Below, in pieces: positions 25,444 through 34,602 of a stretch of 64,000 nucleotides of DNA; within the stretch, counting starts at the first letter, position 1, and each line of letters opens with the position of its first letter. The notes under the pieces are model-generated. The model was not told where the DNA came from. It did not search any database and was given only the letters and a program-made list of their open reading frames with translations. A program made the position numbers and the translations under genes. Source of the stretch: JBBIWA01 sp037439425 (lineage in GTDB: Bacteria; Acidobacteriota; Blastocatellia; RBC074); assembly GCA_037439425.1 (NCBI GenBank), contig JBBIWA010000008.1:62001-126000 (forward strand). The letters run 5' to 3'.

Positions 25444-27105
25444 TTATCTCCCGCGCGCCAGACCTTGCCCGCGCGGATCAGCGCCCCCCGTGAATTTAAT
25501 CGGCTTGCCTTGAGCATTGTATTCAATAGTCAGTCCGTGCGCATTGCCGATCTGGCCAGCGCGCAACTGATGCCCCATCGCCGCCAACTCATTCCGCACG
25601 GCCTGTGGGATCGCACCTTCGACGATGAAGGAGCCCTCTTCGGTGAAACTGATGCGCGGCGCAGCGATCGCTTGCTGAATGTCCAGGCCGAAGCTCAAGT
25701 AGTTCAGGATCACCTGGGCTACGGTTTGCGGAATGGTGTGTCCGCCGGGCGTGCCGATAGCCATAATGGGCCGGTCGCCTTTGAAGACGAAGGCTGGATT
25801 GAAACTTGCCAGCTTGCGGCGGCCCGGATGAGCGTCCATCGGATTGCCTTTCGGCTCGAAGGTGCAGAAGGCCAGCGAATTATTCAGCCAAATGCCGGTG
25901 CCTTTGACCATGACCTTGCTGCCGTAGCCGTGACCGAGCGTTTGCGTCGCCGTGACGATGTTGCCCCACTCATCGGCGACAACGAAATGAGTGGTCTCGC
26001 TACCTTCGGTCGTAGCGAGACCGGGGGCGACCCATTTCGATGCACGTCGAGGATCGATCTTTTTGGCTTGTTCTTCGAGATACTGTTTCGAGAGCAGTTT
26101 ATCGAGTGGTGGTTGCTTGATCTCGGGATCGCTGGCATAAGCCAGGCGGCACCAGAAGCCGTGTTTGGTCGCTTCGGCAAAACGATGCCAATAGGCCGTC
26201 GAGTTGTGACCGAGCGCCGGCAGATCAAAGTAGCTCATGATCCCAATAGAAATCAGCGATGAGAAAGAATTCGCAGGCGGTGCAGAGACCACGACCTTGT
26301 AGCCGTGATAATCGAGCGAGATGGTCTCGCCCCATTCGGCCTTGTTTTCGATCAGGTCTGAGAGGCGCAAGAAGCTACCTACTGCGCGCATCTCGGCATC
26401 TATGGCCTGACCGAGTCTGCCGCCCTGAATGGCCCTGGCCCCTTCGCGCGCGATCAGGCGGAAAGAATTGGCCAGGTCTTTTTGTACCAGCCGATCTCCG
26501 GCCTGCAATGGCTTGCCATCGCGGCCATAGAAAGATTTCGTGTAGTCGGAGAACTGAAAGAACACATCACCGATGCCGCGGCTCAGGATGAAGCCTTCAT
26601 CAGCAGCTTTGATGGCGGAGTCAAAAAGCCGCTCCCATTTGAGGCTGCCATACTCTTTCCAGAGCGCTTCCCAGCCACTCACCACGCCTGGTGTGGAGAT
26701 CGCTTTTGCACCTACGCGATTGGCCAGATAGTTCGGCGTTGGTGGACGAAAGAGATCCGAATCAACGGCCTTAGGAATTCGCCCGCTCGAATTGAGGGCG
26801 CGGCTGCGGCCTGTCTTGGCATCGTAGATGAGCATCAGCCCGTAGCCTCCAATGCCAGAGTTGTAAGGTTCGACGACGGTCAGCGTCGCGCCGATCGCTA
26901 TGGCAGCATCGAATGCGTTGCCGCCTGCTTCGAGGATCTCTAGCCCAGCTTGCGTGGCAATGGGGTGAGCGGTCGAGACCATGCCCCGGCTGCCGATGGC
27001 GGGTGAGGACAGCAAATCCTGAGATTGCCCGGTGGTGAGCGATAAAGCGATGGCAAAGAGCAGAGAGAAGGAGCACGCTGCGAGTTTGAATCTGGAAGAC
27101 ATCAA
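25444..27105 (-). CDS. ggt: Gamma-glutamyltransferase
   Basis: Periplasmic Ntn-hydrolase that transfers or hydrolyses gamma-glutamyl groups, for example of glutathione. The N-terminus is a signal peptide (hydrophobic to about residue 27). Family blocks are visible: GGNAFDAAIAIGATL, NSGIGGYGLMLIYD, and the autoproteolytic site with the catalytic Thr in SETTHFVVADEWGNIV (about residue 375), followed by the GTPGGHTIPQTV loop. The precursor (553 residues) should be cleaved before that Thr into two subunits. Start ATG preceded by AAAGGAGG. Neighbouring decarboxylase is on the same strand. Confidence 0.93.
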   Translation of the reverse strand: MMSSRFKLAACSFSLLFAIALSLTTGQSQDLLSSPAIGSRGMVSTAHPIATQAGLEILEAGGNAFDAAIAIGATLTVVEPYNSGIGGYGLMLIYDAKTGRSRALNSSGRIPKAVDSDLFRPPTPNYLANRVGAKAISTPGVVSGWEALWKEYGSLKWERLFDSAIKAADEGFILSRGIGDVFFQFSDYTKSFYGRDGKPLQAGDRLVQKDLANSFRLIAREGARAIQGGRLGQAIDAEMRAVGSFLRLSDLIENKAEWGETISLDYHGYKVVVSAPPANSFSSLISIGIMSYFDLPALGHNSTAYWHRFAEATKHGFWCRLAYASDPEIKQPPLDKLLSKQYLEEQAKKIDPRRASKWVAPGLATTEGSETTHFVVADEWGNIVTATQTLGHGYGSKVMVKGTGIWLNNSLAFCTFEPKGNPMDAHPGRRKLASFNPAFVFKGDRPIMAIGTPGGHTIPQTVAQVILNYLSFGLDIQQAIAAPRISFTEEGSFIVEGAIPQAVRNELAAMGHQLRAGQIGNAHGLTIEYNAQGKPIKFTGGADPRGQGLARGR

Positions 27106-27480
27106 AAGCCTCCTTTCAATGGTGCGCCGTAAGAGGCGCGATGACTGATGCCGAGCTTTCGTGATAGTACTGCGCGGATGGTCAGGGCCATTATAGTGCA
27201 GATGGGCCTGGCATGGTTAGCTGCTGGGTGGAGGGGAGGTGACTTGGCACTGAGAGCAGCAGTGTGTTATAAGCTTGACACTATAATAGGGAGCCCGGTG
27301 CAGGAGTGCGACTCGACTTTATCCATTTTGGGTCTTAAAAAATAACGACAGGTCGCATAAGCTGAAGACCACTTTTTCAGGGAGCTATTCTCTGCCACCA
27401 CTGCCCGTCGAGTTGCTGCCACAGCGGGGCAAGAGCCCTGGCCGTAGCAGGAGCGAGCTCTGGGCATTGTAGATCGCTCT

Positions 27481-27494
27481 GTTCCGTCAGGAGC
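27481..27494. repeat. CCGTCAGGAG mini-hairpin
   Basis: GTTCC-GTCA-GGAGC; 5-bp stem (one G-T pair) with a GTCA loop. Same motif as 27530-27543 and 58475-58488. Confidence 0.6.
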
Positions 27495-27529
27495 GGCTAT
27501 CTATAGCGACGCGGTACGGAAAGTCTTCA

Positions 27530-27543
27530 GCTCCGTGAGGAGC
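27530..27543. repeat. CCGTGAGGAG mini-hairpin
   Basis: GCTCC-GTGA-GGAGC, a perfect 5-bp stem with a GNRA-type loop; sister of the copies at 27481 and 58475. Confidence 0.6.
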
Positions 27544-27847
27544 AGCCTATTGGAACGCGAGAGCGCTTCTACAGGGTCTGAGCGCGTAAGATTGAGCCAG
27601 ACTGGCGAGTGCAACCCTGGCCACTGATTTCAAAATAAAGCCGGCTCTGAGGCGACGCCTGCTTGGTTGGAATCTTCAGACGCCAGGGTTCAGTGAGCAG
27701 TCCTCAGTGGAGGCCACAAATAGATCCCGCCTCACTTTCCAAGTTGTGTAATTGTTGACCACCTCTCGTGTCGAATCGGCAGAGATAATCTTCTCTATCT
27801 TCGTGCTCTTTGGGTCTTTCGTGGTTCATTTTCCGGGGAGGTTGACT

Positions 27848-30800
27848 ATGTTGAAAAGAAAGAAATTCACGTTTGCGCTTGTGAGCTTGTTGGCCTGCTT
27901 GTTGGCTGGAGCGCTCGCGCTGGCTCAGCAGGGCAAGGTGGAGCTCTTTGACTCGCTCCAGTATCGCTACATCGGTCCAGTGGGCAACCGGGTCACGAGT
28001 GTCGCCGGTGTGCCAGGACAGCCCAATATCTATTATGCCGGAGCTGCTTCGGGCGGCATCTGGAAGACCACTGATGGGGGCGTGCATTGGCAGCCGATCT
28101 TCGATGATAAGCCGGTTCAATCAATCGGAGCGCTGGCGGTAGCGCCATCTGATCCTAATATCGTTTGGGCCGGGACGGGCGAAGACTGCATTCGCAGCCA
28201 CATCTCAATTGGCAACGGCATCTACAAGTCGACCGATGGGGGCAAGACCTGGACGCATATGGGGCTGGAGCAAACTGGCCGGATCGGGCGCATCGTCATT
28301 GATCCGCGCGACCCTAACACCGTCTGCGCTTGCGCACTCGGGCATGCTTACGGGCCACAACAGGAACGTGGTGTATTTCGCACTACAGATGGTGGCAAGA
28401 CTTGGGAGCGGGTTCTCTTCGTTGACGAGAATACGGGTTGCTCCGACATTGCCATGGATCAGAGCAACCCTCGAATCCTCTTTGCTGGCATGTGGCAACT
28501 CGAGATCCGCACTTGGGGCAGAGAAAGCGGCGGCCCCGGAAGCGGCCTCTTCAAATCAACCGATGGCGGCCTGACTTGGAAGCGACTCACAGGGCGCGGG
28601 CTGCCAACTCGCGAAGTCGGCAAGATCGCTGTAGCTATCGCTCCCTCCAACCCCAATCGCATCTATGCCATCATCGAAACCGGCGACGGCGTTCCCTGGC
28701 ATGGGAAAGAGACCGATCGTGGCACATTGTGGCGATCCGATGATGGCGGCGAAAATTGGCGCGTGGTGAGCTATGACCATTATGTCAATGGGCGAGCCCA
28801 TTATTATTCGCATCTGGCGGTAGCGCCGGACCGGGAGAACGAGGTCTATTTCCTGACTGCTTCCTTCAGCATCTCGATAGATGGCGGTCAAAGTGTCAAC
28901 CCTGTGCCTTTCGGCTCAAGTCCGGGCGGAGACAACCACGATATGTGGATTGATCCGGTTGATCCTAATCGCATGATCGTGGCTAACGATGGCGGCATTT
29001 CGATTTCGACCACCCGTGGAAGGACGTGGAATAGAATTCAGCTTCCCATCGCCCAGATGTATCACGTGACAGTGGATAACCAGATTCCTTATTACGTCTA
29101 CGGCAACCGGCAGGATGGCCCATCAACGCGCGGGCCGAGCAACAGCCGATTAGAAGGTTTTGGCGGCGGCGTGATTCCGCGCGGGATGTGGCATTCGGTC
29201 GGAGGCGGTGAAAGTGGTTGGGCCACGCCCGATCCGGTTGATCCCAACATCATCTGGTCGAGCGCCTCCGGATCAGGGAGCGTCGGCGGCATCGTCGTTC
29301 GCTATGATGAACGAGCCCGACAGGCGCGCAATGTCGAGGTCTGGCCTGATAGCACTATCGGCTGGCCGCCTGCTGAGCTGAAGTATCGTTTCGTATGGAC
29401 TTTCCCGCTGACGATTTCGCCGCACGATCGCAACACAGTCTATGTCGGCAGCCAGTACGTGCACAAGACGACCGATGGCGGCCAAAGCTGGCAAGTGATC
29501 AGCCCTGATTTGACGACCAATGACAAGAGCCGGCAGCAGATCTCAGGCGGCCTCACACCAGATAACATCGGGGTCGAATACGGCTGCGTCGTGTTTGCGA
29601 TTGCCGAATCACGTCTGGAAAAGGGATTGATTTGGGCCGGCACGAATGATGGGCTGGTGCATGTCACGCGAGATGGCGGTCGCACCTGGACCAATGTCAC
29701 GGCCAACATCCCGAACCTGCCGCCGTGGGGCACGGTCAGCAATATCGAGCCGTCGCGTTACCAGGCTGGTACTGCTTATCTGACCGTGGATTTTCATCAA
29801 GTCAATAATCGCGATCCCTACGTTTACAAGACAACAGATTACGGCAAGACGTGGAAGCTGATTACAAAAGGTATCCCGCGCAGCCCACTGAGCTATGCTC
29901 ATTGCGTCCGCGAAGACCCGGTGCGCCAGGGGCTGCTCTATCTCGGCACGGAGAATGCGCTCTATGTTTCGTTTGATGACGGTGAGAATTGGCAGCCGCT
30001 TCAGAGCAATTTGCCGCACGCACCGGTCTACTGGATCACGGTGCAGGAGCATTTCAACGATCTGGTCATCGCCACCTATGGGCGCGGTTTCTGGATTCTG
30101 GACGATTTGACGCCACTACAGCAGCTCACGCCAAGTGTGCGCGAGGCGGCAGCTCATCTCTTCGCTCCACGCCCGGCCTACCGGTTCCGCCCGATCACTG
30201 CCCCGATGGCACAGTTTGATGATCCGACAGCGGGGCAGAACCCCCCGTACGGAGCTTCAATCAACTATTACTTGAAATCCGCGCCGAGCGGCGAGGTGAC
30301 GCTGCGGATTCTGGACGCGAAAGGGCAGTTGGTGCGCACGCTTCAGGGCACCAAGCGAGCGGGTATCAATCGTCTCTGGTGGGACCTGCGCTACGAGCCG
30401 TCGAAGGAGATTCGTCTGCGAACCAGCCCGGCCTATGCACCCGATATCCGCGTCGGGCCAGAAGGATGGCGACCACTGCCTGAGGGCGGGCGGCTTTCAA
30501 TCCTGGCGCCACCGGGCACCTACACGGTAGAGCTCAACGTGGGCGGGCAAAAATTCACCCAGCCGCTGGTCGTGAAGAAAGATCCCCATTCGGGCGGCAG
30601 CGAGGCCGACATCCAGACGCAGACGCAGATGTTGTTTGAGCTGCGCAAAGACCTGGAGACGGTGGCCGACTTGGTCAACACCATCGAGATCATTCGCAGC
30701 CAGCTTACGAGTCTGACAGCGCTGCTGCGCGAGGATCCGGGCGCAGCGCAGATTCGCTCATCAGCCGAGCAACTTGATAAGAAGCTCACGGACCTGGAGG

Positions 30801-31078
30801 ACAATCTGATTCAGCGTAAGCAGACCGGTCGAGGACAGGACGGAGTCCGCTGGCCAGCCAGACTGGTCAGCAAGCTCACCTATCTGGCCAGTGGTGTGGC
30901 GAGCTCCGACTTCCCGCCCACCACGCAGCAGCGCGAAGTGCATGCGCAATTCAAACAGCAAATTGCCACCTACCAGCGGCAATTCGATGATCTGCTCAGG
31001 CGCGATGTGGCGGCGTTCAATAATCTGCTCCGCGAGCGGGGAATCCAGAACATCATCGCGAAGCCTCCGCAGATGTAA
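27848..31078 (+). CDS. Secreted sortilin/VPS10-like BNR beta-propeller protein
   Basis: A 1076-residue exported protein. A signal peptide (KRKK, then hydrophobic to about residue 25, ending ALAQQG) precedes long runs of BNR/Asp-box repeats of the form S/T-x-DGG-x-TW; at least eight are visible (for example STDGGKTWTHM, TTDGGKTWERV, SDDGGENWRVV, TRDGGRTWTNV), consistent with one or two beta-propellers as in sortilin VPS10 domains. At about 840-890 comes a FlgD-like Ig segment (VTLRILDAKGQLVRTLQG), then a helical coiled-coil C-terminal region (920-1070). Such proteins are abundant in Acidobacteria and Bacteroidetes and often annotated as glycosyl hydrolases without proof. ATG at 27848 with GGGGAGG upstream. 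Confidence 0.87.
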   Translation: MLKRKKFTFALVSLLACLLAGALALAQQGKVELFDSLQYRYIGPVGNRVTSVAGVPGQPNIYYAGAASGGIWKTTDGGVHWQPIFDDKPVQSIGALAVAPSDPNIVWAGTGEDCIRSHISIGNGIYKSTDGGKTWTHMGLEQTGRIGRIVIDPRDPNTVCACALGHAYGPQQERGVFRTTDGGKTWERVLFVDENTGCSDIAMDQSNPRILFAGMWQLEIRTWGRESGGPGSGLFKSTDGGLTWKRLTGRGLPTREVGKIAVAIAPSNPNRIYAIIETGDGVPWHGKETDRGTLWRSDDGGENWRVVSYDHYVNGRAHYYSHLAVAPDRENEVYFLTASFSISIDGGQSVNPVPFGSSPGGDNHDMWIDPVDPNRMIVANDGGISISTTRGRTWNRIQLPIAQMYHVTVDNQIPYYVYGNRQDGPSTRGPSNSRLEGFGGGVIPRGMWHSVGGGESGWATPDPVDPNIIWSSASGSGSVGGIVVRYDERARQARNVEVWPDSTIGWPPAELKYRFVWTFPLTISPHDRNTVYVGSQYVHKTTDGGQSWQVISPDLTTNDKSRQQISGGLTPDNIGVEYGCVVFAIAESRLEKGLIWAGTNDGLVHVTRDGGRTWTNVTANIPNLPPWGTVSNIEPSRYQAGTAYLTVDFHQVNNRDPYVYKTTDYGKTWKLITKGIPRSPLSYAHCVREDPVRQGLLYLGTENALYVSFDDGENWQPLQSNLPHAPVYWITVQEHFNDLVIATYGRGFWILDDLTPLQQLTPSVREAAAHLFAPRPAYRFRPITAPMAQFDDPTAGQNPPYGASINYYLKSAPSGEVTLRILDAKGQLVRTLQGTKRAGINRLWWDLRYEPSKEIRLRTSPAYAPDIRVGPEGWRPLPEGGRLSILAPPGTYTVELNVGGQKFTQPLVVKKDPHSGGSEADIQTQTQMLFELRKDLETVADLVNTIEIIRSQLTSLTALLREDPGAAQIRSSAEQLDKKLTDLEDNLIQRKQTGRGQDGVRWPARLVSKLTYLASGVASSDFPPTTQQREVHAQFKQQIATYQRQFDDLLRRDVAAFNNLLRERGIQNIIAKPPQM

Positions 31079-31130
31079 GTGCGAAATGTGCTGGTTACCT
31101 GCTGGGTTGCTGATGGCGATTTTCAATTAG

Positions 31131-31178
31131 GATCTCGGATTGCGAATTTTGGATTTCTCGTCCCAAATCCGAAATTCC
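31131..31178. repeat. GGATTTC-type heptad palindrome, copy 8 (diverged)
   Basis: AGGATCT CGGATTG CGAATTT TGGATTT followed by CTCGTCCCAAATCCGAAATTCC. Lies 50 bases after the sortilin-like gene. Confidence 0.7.
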
Positions 31179-31189
31179 ATTGCCTTTAC

Positions 31190-31247
31190 CCTGGGAGGGG
31201 CCGCAGCTTGCAGGCTTAATGCACGCTGGAAGCGTGCGCTCCCAGGG
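31190..31247. repeat. Nested hairpin, GCACGCT family
   Basis: Outer arms CCCTGGGAG (31190-31198) and CTCCCAGGG (31239-31247) enclose an inner stem GCACGCT-GGA-AGCGTGC (31221-31237). A related element with the same GCACGCTTGCAAGCGTG core is at 34361-34424. Confidence 0.75.
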
Positions 31248-31357
31248 AGAACTCACTCGCCAACCGCTCTAGCGTTGCCGGCTCGCGTGCCCCTTGCGAT
31301 CCCGGACCTGTTAATGATGAGGCGTGAGCTCCATGAATTGAGTAAGGAGTGCTAACC

Positions 31358-33151
31358 ATGAAATGCCTGACTCTCTTTTCCCGTCTCCTCCTCTCTGCTT
31401 GCTTTTGCTCGGTTATAGCCTGGGGACAGAGTACCGGTTATACCGTTCAAGTAGCTTCGGTGCCTGCTGAAGCCGAGGCCCAGGCGCTGGTGAAGAGACT
31501 TCAGGCCAGAGGTTTTGAGGCTTATTTGGTGAGAGCGGACGTTCCTGGCAAAGGGACGCGCTATCGCATCCGCGTGGGACGATTCCTCAATCGGGCTGCT
31601 GCGCAGCAAAAGGCCAACGAGATGCTTAGTCAAGGCCTCATCAAAGAATTTGTCATTGTCGAGTTTGCAGCTCCGAAGGGGACGATTCTGGCCCGTCAGA
31701 GAGAAGCCGCTGTCGAATCATACACCAAGGAGAGAGCAGAGCTCAGAGCTCAGAGCTCAGAGCTCGAATCGGAAAAAACAAAGAGTGAAACAGCGAAGAC
31801 TGAAAGAGACGATACTGTTTCCGCCGAGTCAAAGAAGAATGAACTAGCCGCTGATAAACCGGCCCAGCCACTGCAGAAAACAACTCCAGCTTCCGTCTCC
31901 GCCGCAACCGCCGAAAAACAGCCCGCCGCTAAAAGCGAAGCCCCTGCCTCTACTGTGACAGCATCAGTTAAGCCAGAGACGGGAGGCGAATCCGGCGCTG
32001 TCCTACCTGAAGCGAAGAAAGCGGCCGCTTCACTCCCAATGGGCAGCGAGGTGGCCGAGGTGGCTCAGCCACCGATGGCTGGCGCGCTGATAGAGGTCTC
32101 CCTGGCTGGCTCCAAATGGGAGATTGTGCGAGGCAGCTTGCCAGCAGGTAAAAATTTACAGGCCATCCACTTTGTTGATTCATTGACCGGCTGGGTCGCC
32201 GGAGAGGCAGGGGCGATCTATCGTACTAACGATGGCGGCAGAAGCTGGAAACCGCTGCTCAGCCCGGTCGCTGCTAATATCACGCGGATTCAGTTTATAG
32301 ATTGGAACCGGGGCTGGATGATCGGTGAAGTGGAGAGCAAGAGAGCAGCAGAAAGTGAGACAGTGTTACTGCGCACCACTAACGGCGGCCGGAGTTGGCA
32401 GTCGCAGGTGCTGCCCAACGTCCTGAGCTTCCACTTTGTCAATGCACAGCAAGGGTGGGCGGTTGGCAGAAGCGCGACGCTGCTTAAGACCGAGGATGGC
32501 GGCCAGAGCTGGCAGCCTGAAGAAGGTATCGAGAAACTGGTGGGGAAACAGGTTGAAGGTTCTCCTTACAACTTCGGGTTTTGCGATGTGCATTTTGTGG
32601 ATGCTGAGCGTGGCTGGATCATCGGCAACTTTTACGGGCGCGCCCGCACCCATATCGGCGGCCTGTTTGTCACGACCGATGGCGGCCAGAGCTGGCGTCG
32701 TGTGCGGCTGGGCTTCCAATTGCAAAGCTCCACCGGGCCGTTTATTACCGGCCTGCTTCATTCAGTGAGGTTCACGGATGCGAACACTGGCCTGGTGACT
32801 GGTGAGATGTACGATGGTGGAGAGCGGTTCTTTTTTGTGCTCCACACCAGTGATGGTGGAAAGACGTGGAAACAGTACCGGACGCCCAGCCGCGCCACGC
32901 ATCGGACGCAGTTTCTGGATCAGTCTTACGGTTGGACGGCGGCTGCGGCGCGGCGCGAAGGCGCAGCTGAAGCCGTCGTCTACGACACGACTTTGCTGCG
33001 CACGGAGGATGGGGGGCTTTCCTGGCGCGCCGATTTCGTTGCGCAGGGCGGCCAGATTCGTTACCTCTTCTTTCTCTCACCGGTGAGAGGGTGGGCCGTG
33101 GGCGACCGTGGCCTGATCTTACGTTACGAGGATCGCTTGAGAAGCAATTAA
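31358..33151 (+). CDS. SPOR domain fused to YCF48-like beta-propeller
   Basis: A 597-residue exported protein with an unusual domain pair. A signal peptide (to about residue 24, AWGQST) precedes an SPOR domain (about 26-95: YTVQVASVPAEAEAQALV... YRIRVGRF), which in known cases binds denuded septal peptidoglycan. A Lys/Glu/Ala-rich linker (100-240) contains four exact AGAGCTC heptads. The rest (about 250-595) is a YCF48/BNR propeller with repeated TxDGGxSW motifs (TNDGGRSW, TTNGGRSW, TEDGGQSW, TTDGGQSW, TSDGGKTW, TEDGGLSW) and G-W-x-x-G motifs. ATG at 31358 follows TAAGGAG. It could tether a propeller to the cell wall; that is inference. Confidence 0.87.
   Translation: MKCLTLFSRLLLSACFCSVIAWGQSTGYTVQVASVPAEAEAQALVKRLQARGFEAYLVRADVPGKGTRYRIRVGRFLNRAAAQQKANEMLSQGLIKEFVIVEFAAPKGTILARQREAAVESYTKERAELRAQSSELESEKTKSETAKTERDDTVSAESKKNELAADKPAQPLQKTTPASVSAATAEKQPAAKSEAPASTVTASVKPETGGESGAVLPEAKKAAASLPMGSEVAEVAQPPMAGALIEVSLAGSKWEIVRGSLPAGKNLQAIHFVDSLTGWVAGEAGAIYRTNDGGRSWKPLLSPVAANITRIQFIDWNRGWMIGEVESKRAAESETVLLRTTNGGRSWQSQVLPNVLSFHFVNAQQGWAVGRSATLLKTEDGGQSWQPEEGIEKLVGKQVEGSPYNFGFCDVHFVDAERGWIIGNFYGRARTHIGGLFVTTDGGQSWRRVRLGFQLQSSTGPFITGLLHSVRFTDANTGLVTGEMYDGGERFFFVLHTSDGGKTWKQYRTPSRATHRTQFLDQSYGWTAAAARREGAAEAVVYDTTLLRTEDGGLSWRADFVAQGGQIRYLFFLSPVRGWAVGDRGLILRYEDRLRSN
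31738..31765. repeat. AGAGCTC heptad tandem inside the SPOR-protein linker
   Basis: Four exact 7-bp units, each containing the palindrome GAGCTC. In frame, it encodes AELRAQSSELE. Same period as the GGATTTC palindromes. Confidence 0.85.
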
Positions 33152-33199
33152 TTCTCAAACCATTGCTGGCGGCGATCGCCCGGCCTCTAGCTCCTGAAG

Positions 33200-33290
33200 T
33201 TTCTCCACAAATCCGGCCCGCGCAGCGGGCGCGAGAAAGTAACCCCGGGCTGCAGCAAGGCAGCAACCCTGGGCTACCTTTGGAGGAATA
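33200..33290. repeat. CCCGGGCT / CCCTGGGCT repeat element
   Basis: GCCCGC-GCA-GCGGGC (33216-33230) followed by AACCCCGGGCTGC and CAACCCTGGGCTACC (33241-33277) with GCTGC/GCAGC pairing between. This sits in the 360-base gap between the SPOR gene and the next; the rest of the gap (33291-33508) shows no recognisable feature. Confidence 0.55.
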
Positions 33291-33514
33291 GGAGCTCGAT
33301 GAGGTTCTGGTCTCTTAATAGGTGCTCCTACCGGAGCCAGGCTCTGCAACCCTGAGTATTTACCAAACTTGTGTAGCAGCCGATGCTTTGGCTCTTCGCT
33401 GTCGAACAGGCTGCCTGGTCAGTTCTCACACAAGGCGCTTCGGCTACTACCAGCAGGCTGAAGAGAGTATAATCACGTGGTGGCCACTAACTGTAAGGAA
33501 AGGGGATTGTGAGG

Positions 33515-34339
33515 ATGAGCCGTTATCTGAAGTTGTGGAGGGTGACTTTATGGCTAACGGTTGCAGGGTTGGTAGTGTTTGCGGCCTGGGCACAGAGAGC
33601 AGACCCGGATGACCCCCAAAATATCGAACGCGGCGCTGAGTTGCTCCGCGCGGCGATCGCAGCGCGCGGCGGAGAGCGCTATTTGCAATTCAAGACGTTG
33701 CGCGCTACCGGCCAGTACACGCCCTTCGACCAGGGGATGTCAACCATCCCGATCCCCTTTCTTGATTACATCGTTTACCCGGATCAGGGTCGCCCGGAGT
33801 TCAAGGAGCGGACCGAATTTGGCAAGAAGAAGAAGGATCGTCGGATTCAGGTCAACTTCGGGAACCAGGGATGGGTCTACGATGGCGAGGCGCAGACGCT
33901 TAAGGATCAGACTGAGAAACAGATAGCAGAATTTCTGGAGAATCTCACTTATGATCTGGATAGATTGCTGCGTGGGGGCTGGCAGGAGCCAGGAGTCGAA
34001 GTCCGCTTCTGGGGGCGCGCAGAGACGCGCCCGGGCGAGCGCGCCGATGTGGTGGTGATCAAACTCGACCCGCAGCGTAGCCTCTATCTCATGCTGGACC
34101 GGTTCACACATCTGCCGCTCACGCTGAGCTACGAAAAGCCAACGGAGAAGGGCCTCAGCAAATATGAAGTGCGGTTCTTTCAATACGTGACTTACGACGG
34201 AGTGAAGTTCCCCAACATAGTTGATTTCTACCGCGACGGCGTGCAACTCAGTCGGGTCAACTATGAGAATGTTGAAATCAACGTGAAGATAGATGATTCG
34301 CTGTTTGTCAAACCGGATAGCATCAAGGCGTTCAAATAG
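33515..34339 (+). CDS. Secreted protein of unknown function
   Basis: About 274 residues. A signal peptide (SRYLKLWR, hydrophobic to about residue 24, ending AAWAQRA) implies export. The mature part is mixed alpha/beta with a pattern reminiscent of outer-membrane lipoprotein-sorting or LolA-like folds (paired strands such as YLQFKTLRATGQYT, VRFWGRAETRPGERADVVVIKL, LTLSYEKP, FPNIVDFYRDG). No catalytic motif is visible. The start may be the GTG at 33509 or the ATG at 33515; GGAAAGGGG lies just upstream of both. It precedes the sigma/anti-sigma operon by about 260 bases and is separate from it by a repeat element. Confidence 0.7.
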   Translation: MSRYLKLWRVTLWLTVAGLVVFAAWAQRADPDDPQNIERGAELLRAAIAARGGERYLQFKTLRATGQYTPFDQGMSTIPIPFLDYIVYPDQGRPEFKERTEFGKKKKDRRIQVNFGNQGWVYDGEAQTLKDQTEKQIAEFLENLTYDLDRLLRGGWQEPGVEVRFWGRAETRPGERADVVVIKLDPQRSLYLMLDRFTHLPLTLSYEKPTEKGLSKYEVRFFQYVTYDGVKFPNIVDFYRDGVQLSRVNYENVEINVKIDDSLFVKPDSIKAFK

Positions 34340-34360
34340 AGGGAGGAGTGGGACTCGCTT

Positions 34361-34424
34361 GGGAGCGCACGCTTGCAAGCGTGTCTGGCGTGGATGCGAA
34401 AACAGCACGGCGTGCGCTCTCAGG
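34361..34424. repeat. GCACGCTTGCAAGCGTG repeat element
   Basis: GGGAGCGCACGCTTGCAAGCGTGTC followed by GGCGTGCGCTCTC; the arms GAGCGCACGC and GCGTGCGCTC can close the whole unit, with an inner CACGCTTGCAAGCGTG palindrome. Related to 31190-31247. Confidence 0.7.
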
Positions 34425-34602
34425 ACGAACTGCCCTTTCAGTCCCACTTCCCACCCGTCCAAATAGGTGTAGGGCCTCTCTTGTGCTTGAGGCCAGTTTT
34501 CAGGAACTTTTTTTTGGCCGGTCTCGTTAGCGCCAGAGGAGACCAAAGCTTCGAGGCCAGCCTTGAGAGGTGTTGACTTTGTTAAGGAGAGACCAAAGCA
34601 AC

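Larger units (their letters stand above)
27106..27847. other. Long divergent intergenic region with small hairpins
   Basis: About 740 bases between ggt (leftward) and the sortilin-like gene (rightward). Frames of 60-70 codons here lack RBS and family resemblance. Two CTCCGTCAGGAG-type hairpins are present (27481-27494, 27530-27543). Promoters for both flanking genes must be here; I could not place them securely. Confidence 0.4.

Noticed and set aside
27266..27282. TTGACA and TATAAT next to each other (ttgacactataat)
   Set aside because: The boxes lack the 16-18 base spacer needed for a sigma-70 promoter.
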